From the NCBI GenBank assembly GCA_020637055.1, contig JACJWR010000002.1, positions 434,001 through 498,000 on the forward strand: 64,000 bases of DNA, read 5' to 3'. Made by a program: the position numbers and the translations under genes. Origin of the DNA: Actinomycetota bacterium. GTDB lineage: Bacteria; Actinomycetota; Actinomycetes; S36-B12; UBA10799. How positions within the stretch are numbered: the first letter of the stretch is position 1; each line of letters begins with the position of its first letter. Below are positions 60,398 to 64,000 of this stretch, in pieces. The notes below the pieces were generated by a model, which made no database searches, was not told where the DNA came from, and saw nothing but the letters and a program-made list of their open reading frames with translations.

Positions 60398-61003
60398 ATG
60401 CGAGGAGCCAGATCCTTGGTCGGGCGTTGGCGACGAGTCGTCACCGGGGCGCTCGCGGACCTCGACGCCGTCATCGAACGTGATCCTGCGGCACGGTCGA
60501 GATTCGAGGTCGCCACCCTCTACCCGGGCGTGCATGCTGTCTGGAGCCACCGGATCAGCCACGCGATGTGGCAGCGCGGCGCCAAGTACCCGGCTCGAGC
60601 GTTGTCGCAGTTCACCCGCATGCTGACGAACATCGAGATCCATCCCGGCGCCACACTCGGACCACGGTTGGTGATCGACCACGGTGCCGCCGTCGTGGTC
60701 GGCGAAACCGCCGTTGTGGGTGCGGACGTGACCATCTACCACGGGGTGACACTCGGCGGGCGCAGCATGAACCGCCGGAAGCGTCACCCGACCGTGGAGG
60801 ACGGGGTGCTGATCGGTACCGGGGCGGCGCTCCTGGGCCCGATCACGGTGGGCGAAGGCTCACGGATCGGGGCCAACAGCGTGGTCGTGAAGTCAGTACC
60901 GCCCGGCAGTGTCGTCGTCGGAGTGCCCGGTCGGGTCGCCCCGACCAGCCGGTCGGCCACCGACCTGAAGTGGACCTGGGAAGTGCAGGACTACTCGATC
61001 TAG
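60398..61003 (+). CDS. cysE: Serine O-acetyltransferase
   Basis: 201-aa enzyme that makes O-acetylserine for CysK. The N-terminal helical part is short, as in the mycobacterial and plant-type small CysE. The left-handed beta helix follows: GPRLVIDHGAAVVVGETAVVG and YHGVTLGG, with the acetyl-CoA-binding VEDGVLIGTGAALLGPI. The C-terminal end is YSI, close to the terminal Ile that docks into CysK to form cysteine synthase complex. Confidence 0.95.
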   Translation: MRGARSLVGRWRRVVTGALADLDAVIERDPAARSRFEVATLYPGVHAVWSHRISHAMWQRGAKYPARALSQFTRMLTNIEIHPGATLGPRLVIDHGAAVVVGETAVVGADVTIYHGVTLGGRSMNRRKRHPTVEDGVLIGTGAALLGPITVGEGSRIGANSVVVKSVPPGSVVVGVPGRVAPTSRSATDLKWTWEVQDYSI

Positions 61004-61028
61004 TCGATCTAGTCGCCGCGCCTGGCGG

Positions 61029-61484
61029 TCAACTTCCGACCAAAACGCCGATCTCGTAGCCAGCCAAGACGCTCTCCGGTTGTGCATCACCCTCGTGCTG
61101 GTCGAGGAACTGGGAGGTGCCATCGATCCCGCACAGGCTCTGGATCCGGGCGGCCCCGCCGGGGTGCTGGTCTTCCCAGTCCGTCAGGTCGTACACCTTG
61201 CCCTGGATCGCCGTCCAGCAGTCACCGGAGGAGTTGTGGGTGGCGACCTGATCGAGGGTGTACTCGGCTGCGGCCGGAGAGGCCGAGGCCGCCGACTCAG
61301 ATGACGTCGGACTCGATGCGGCCGGTGCCGGGCTGCTTTGGGTCGCCGACGCGACCGCCGAGGGTTCGGTCGCCGAAGGACTGGCCGAAGACGTCGAGTC
61401 TGAGGATCCGCATCCGGCGAGCACAGCCGAACCGGCGACGACGGTGGTCAAAGTTGCAGCGAAGAGTCGCATTGTGGGCTTCAC
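61029..61484 (-). CDS. Secreted lipoprotein with a cytochrome b5-like heme domain
   Basis: 151 aa. The signal peptide ends in lipobox LAGC (Cys25), followed by a Ser/Ala/Thr/Pro-rich linker (to ~72) and a cytochrome b5 fold. The heme ligands are His107 in QHPGGAARI and His130 in LDQHEGD, 23 residues apart as in cytochrome b5. TACGCT 7 nt before the GTG at 61484 supports this leaderless start. A soluble extracellular electron carrier or heme-binding lipoprotein is inferred; no partner is nearby. Confidence 0.88.
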   Translation of the reverse strand: MKPTMRLFAATLTTVVAGSAVLAGCGSSDSTSSASPSATEPSAVASATQSSPAPAASSPTSSESAASASPAAAEYTLDQVATHNSSGDCWTAIQGKVYDLTDWEDQHPGGAARIQSLCGIDGTSQFLDQHEGDAQPESVLAGYEIGVLVGS

Positions 61485-61491
61485 CCGGCCA

Positions 61492-61497
61492 AGCGTA
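61492..61497 (-). promoter_or_regulatory. -10 box of the cytochrome b5-like gene (leaderless)
   Basis: TACGCT on the minus strand, 7 nt before the GTG at 61484. Confidence 0.6.
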
Positions 61498-61532
61498 GCC
61501 TCTTGCACCAACAGCGAGGAGGGAGTCTCGAG

Positions 61533-62762
61533 TTGTCGTCACGAGTTGCGGTGGTCCTCAGCGGCGCAGCGGCCCGCGGAGCGTTCCAAGCCGGAGCGCT
61601 GGAGGTCATCCTCCCCGCCCTCGAGGCCCAAGGTCACACCCCGACCATCTTCATAGGCACCAGCGCAGGGGCCATCAACGCCGCACTCTGGGGGCAGTCG
61701 GCCCATCTCGGGTACAAGGCCGCGGGTGCTCAGGTGGTGGACACCTGGTCGACGATGGGCCGGGAAGACGTCATCGCGCACCCCTTGCGGACCCTGCTGC
61801 TCAGCGGAACCCCGGCATTCCTCAGTTCCTCGCTCGGCTTGGGCAACGGAGTCACGTCCATCTTCGACACTTCTGCGCTGGCCGACACCGCCGCCGAGGT
61901 GCTCGACGGGGAGCAACTGGCCGCGAACGTACGCGACGGCACCCTTGATGCGGTCGGAGTGGTGGCGACCCGACTGCCGCCCCCGGGTGCCGAACCGACC
62001 AGTCAGGCTCCGGCCCACGCGCGCACGGTCGTCTTCCTCGACTCGACCCTGGATACCGCCGCGGTGGCGGATCCGGTTCGTGGAGTCGACGTCGCCGTTG
62101 GTCCGGTGCGCCCCGAGCATGTCCTCGCCTCAGCCGCGATTCCAATCGCCTTTCCTCCAGTTCGGATCGAAGAACCGGCCCCCTTCCGGGGCTGGTACTC
62201 CGACGGCGGGGTGCGACTCAACACACCGCTGCGTCCCGCGGTGGCCCTCGAAGCGGACCGAATCCTGGTGGTCTCGGCCATGTCCACGGGTGGAGACGGA
62301 CCCCCACAGCCGCCTGCCGCGATCGGTGACACCCCCACCATCGCCGATACCGGAGCCGCCGTGTTGCACTCGGTGCTCGCCGATCAGATCACCGAGGATC
62401 TGCACACCTTGCGCTCGATCAATCTCAAGCTGGCACGCGTGGCAACGCCGGAGGGAGTGCCCCGCGAGTCCGACGTCGAGCAGGGTCATCGCACGATTCC
62501 GGTGATGGTCGTTTCCCCGTCTCCCGGCGAATTGGGACTGCTCGCAGAGCAGTGCGCCACACGCGGCCGAGGACCGTTGGGGCTGTGGCGTTCTTCGGAT
62601 CTCTATGCCCTCAACCACCTGCTGAGGGGGTTGGGCGACGGTCCTGGACGTCGGGAACTACTCAGCTACGTGATGTTCGACGAGTCCTACTTCACCGCTC
62701 AGATCGCCCTCGGCGCGGCAGCCGCCGAACGTGCGCTGAGGGATGGTTGGCAGATCGGCTAG
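61533..62762 (+). CDS. Patatin-like phospholipase
   Basis: 409-aa serine hydrolase with a Ser-Asp dyad: Ser44 in GTSAGAINAALWG and Asp224 in YSDGGVRLNTPL. The glycine/arginine oxyanion loop is SGAAARGAFQAG. TTG at 61533 is chosen because GAGGAGGGAG ends 7 nt upstream; a TTG at 61503 lies before that signal. It probably acts on phospholipid or storage lipid; no signal peptide is present, so it is cytoplasmic or peripheral. It faces an alpha/beta hydrolase tail to tail with a 4-nt overlap. Confidence 0.88.
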   Translation: MSSRVAVVLSGAAARGAFQAGALEVILPALEAQGHTPTIFIGTSAGAINAALWGQSAHLGYKAAGAQVVDTWSTMGREDVIAHPLRTLLLSGTPAFLSSSLGLGNGVTSIFDTSALADTAAEVLDGEQLAANVRDGTLDAVGVVATRLPPPGAEPTSQAPAHARTVVFLDSTLDTAAVADPVRGVDVAVGPVRPEHVLASAAIPIAFPPVRIEEPAPFRGWYSDGGVRLNTPLRPAVALEADRILVVSAMSTGGDGPPQPPAAIGDTPTIADTGAAVLHSVLADQITEDLHTLRSINLKLARVATPEGVPRESDVEQGHRTIPVMVVSPSPGELGLLAEQCATRGRGPLGLWRSSDLYALNHLLRGLGDGPGRRELLSYVMFDESYFTAQIALGAAAAERALRDGWQIG

Positions 62763-63856
62763 TCGGCCTTGCCCTCGGCGGCCACCACCTGGCCCAGCAA
62801 TTCGGTGACACCCGGGTGGTTGAGCAGGCTCAGGTGGTGCGAACGCACGAGTTCGACCACGGTGACCTGGGGTTGATCCGGGTGCCTCCCCCGCGCACTG
62901 GATGTCGGCACGATGCCGTCGCCGATGATGCGCGACGTGGGGGCCGAAGGCGTGGAACCCACTGCTGCCACCACGGCCAGGTGCCGGATGTGTCCTGGCA
63001 GAGGATCGGCCACCCCGGCGCCCAAGTCCTTGATACCGGCAGATCGACAATGCCCCAGCTCCGCGATCGGGGCGGCGACCTCGGACCGGGTGATGACGGC
63101 GTCCAGGCTCGAATCTGCGAAGCGCTCCAACGGGGCCCCGCCCAACGGCGATCCCAGGGTCACGACGTCGGTGACCAACGCCAGCCACGGCGCATCGGCA
63201 GCCGCCGTCTGCACGCTGCGAGTAGCAACGAGGCCACCCATCGAATGGCCCACCAACACGATTCGACTCAGTCCTCCGTTCGGCCAGTCCGTAACCAGGC
63301 TGGAGAGCACGGCGTTCAACTCGGCGGCATTGTCATCGATTGGTTTTCCGGTGGTGTAGCGGACGAAAAGCGGCGTCGCCCCCTGCGCTGCGCAGGCAAG
63401 GGCATAGTCCACTCCCCACTGCTGCTCGTGACCGCCAAGACCATGGACGAACACCACTGCGGTGCCCGAGTCGCCCATCTGTTCAGGCGCGTGAAGGGTC
63501 ATCGCCGGCCCCAGCGCGGTAGGGATGGAGTCGCCGAATGCGGCACCGAGTACGGCCAATCCGGCCAATCCGGCCGGTCGTTCTGTGACCGACGGCGCCG
63601 ACGGGTCGCCGGATACCTTCAACGCAGCCGCGGACGCGTCGCCGGAGAACCTCGCGCCGCTCCGGATGACCTGATGAACACCGGCGTGGGTGGCGTCGAC
63701 GGCCCGCATGGGCAGTTGCGCCACGGCGCCCAGTGGTGAGATCTTGCGACGCACCCTTCCACGGACGACTCCGCTGACCTGCTCGACAACGTCATTGATA
63801 CGGGTGGCGGCGGCAGCTCCCGCAAGAGCCGCTGCGGCCTTCTCTTCTGGAGTCAT
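62759..63856 (-). CDS. Alpha/beta hydrolase (lipase/esterase)
   Basis: 365 aa. The nucleophile is Ser205 in VGHSMGGLVA. The oxyanion region is VVFVHGLGGHEQQWG, and a late His follows in VRSHHLSLLNHPGV. An N-terminal ~120-residue helical and Ala-rich part precedes the catalytic domain. No signal peptide is seen. It may release fatty acids and so complement the patatin and the wax-ester operon, which is inference from proximity. Confidence 0.85.
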   Translation of the reverse strand: MTPEEKAAAALAGAAAATRINDVVEQVSGVVRGRVRRKISPLGAVAQLPMRAVDATHAGVHQVIRSGARFSGDASAAALKVSGDPSAPSVTERPAGLAGLAVLGAAFGDSIPTALGPAMTLHAPEQMGDSGTAVVFVHGLGGHEQQWGVDYALACAAQGATPLFVRYTTGKPIDDNAAELNAVLSSLVTDWPNGGLSRIVLVGHSMGGLVATRSVQTAAADAPWLALVTDVVTLGSPLGGAPLERFADSSLDAVITRSEVAAPIAELGHCRSAGIKDLGAGVADPLPGHIRHLAVVAAVGSTPSAPTSRIIGDGIVPTSSARGRHPDQPQVTVVELVRSHHLSLLNHPGVTELLGQVVAAEGKAD

Positions 63857-64000
63857 GCAACCATGGTGCCCCGCACCGGCTGATAAACGCTTCCACCCCC
63901 ATGACAAATGTGGTGCGGGTTACTAGCACGAAATGATGACGAGACTGTTTGGCCTGGAATCATCGGCGACGTGCGAATCAAGGTTCTGAGGAAATTCCTC
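63857..64000. other. Right-edge region, no complete gene
   Basis: 144 bp. An 8-bp inverted repeat, CCCGCACC (63870-63877) and GGTGCGGG (63912-63919), with a 34-nt spacer could be an operator. A GTG at 63971 opens a frame (VRIKVLRKFL) that reaches the window edge and could begin a plus-strand gene, but ten codons are too few to judge. Confidence 0.4.

Overview
The window is about 66% G+C chromosomal DNA. Gene content and order point to a high-GC actinomycete that is not obviously a mycobacterium or streptomycete. The main clues are the decaprenyl-phospho-arabinose genes (UbiA-type DPPR synthase, DprE1, DprE2), an ANTAR response regulator near polA and a liv transporter, a class-I-shaped tRNA-Leu(CAA), and many genes that start right at a TANNNT -10 box (leaderless). 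No rRNA, phage, insertion sequence or CRISPR array is visible.

Layout. 1-6.1 kb: truncated polA, diverging from a hotdog thioesterase through a very compact bidirectional promoter, then arabinan-donor synthesis (ubiA, dprE1, dprE2). 6.1-12 kb: a branched-chain amino-acid ABC transporter, with livH-M-G-F converging on livK across a strong hairpin. 12-18.3 kb: ANTAR regulator, tRNA-Leu, then aroC-aroK-aroB-aroQ-pepQ-efp-nusB on the minus strand. 18.3-26.2 kb: type IV pilus genes (pilM, pilN, pilO, prepilin peptidase, three minor pilins, major pilin), without pilB, pilT or pilC. 26.5-35.7 kb: three giant secreted proteins that share one C-terminal region. 35.8-38.7 kb: a 2,4-dienoyl-CoA reductase and a DUF1707 protein. 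38.7-53.6 kb: an exopolysaccharide locus with flippase, glycosyltransferases, two chain-length-like proteins, initiating phosphotransferase, BcsB-like protein, secreted glycoside hydrolase and Wzy/ligase-like protein. 53.6-59.4 kb: an aldo/keto reductase, then an operon of a wax-ester synthase, a fatty acyl reductase-like SDR and an unusual fusion ending in a cyanobacterial-type acyl-ACP reductase domain. 59.4-63.9 kb: cysK-cysE, a secreted cytochrome-b5-like lipoprotein, a patatin lipase and an alpha/beta hydrolase.

How the parts fit. Much of the window builds or decorates the cell surface: arabinan precursors, pili, large adhesin-like proteins and exopolysaccharide. The lipid operon looks like a route from acyl-ACP or acyl-CoA through fatty aldehyde and alcohol to wax ester. 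The two strongest candidates for undescribed biology are (a) this operon with its two-part acyl-ACP-reductase-like protein, and (b) the block of three repeat-rich surface proteins next to the pilin genes, whose C-terminal regions show signs of gene conversion. All assignments come from reading the sequence by eye; no database search was run.
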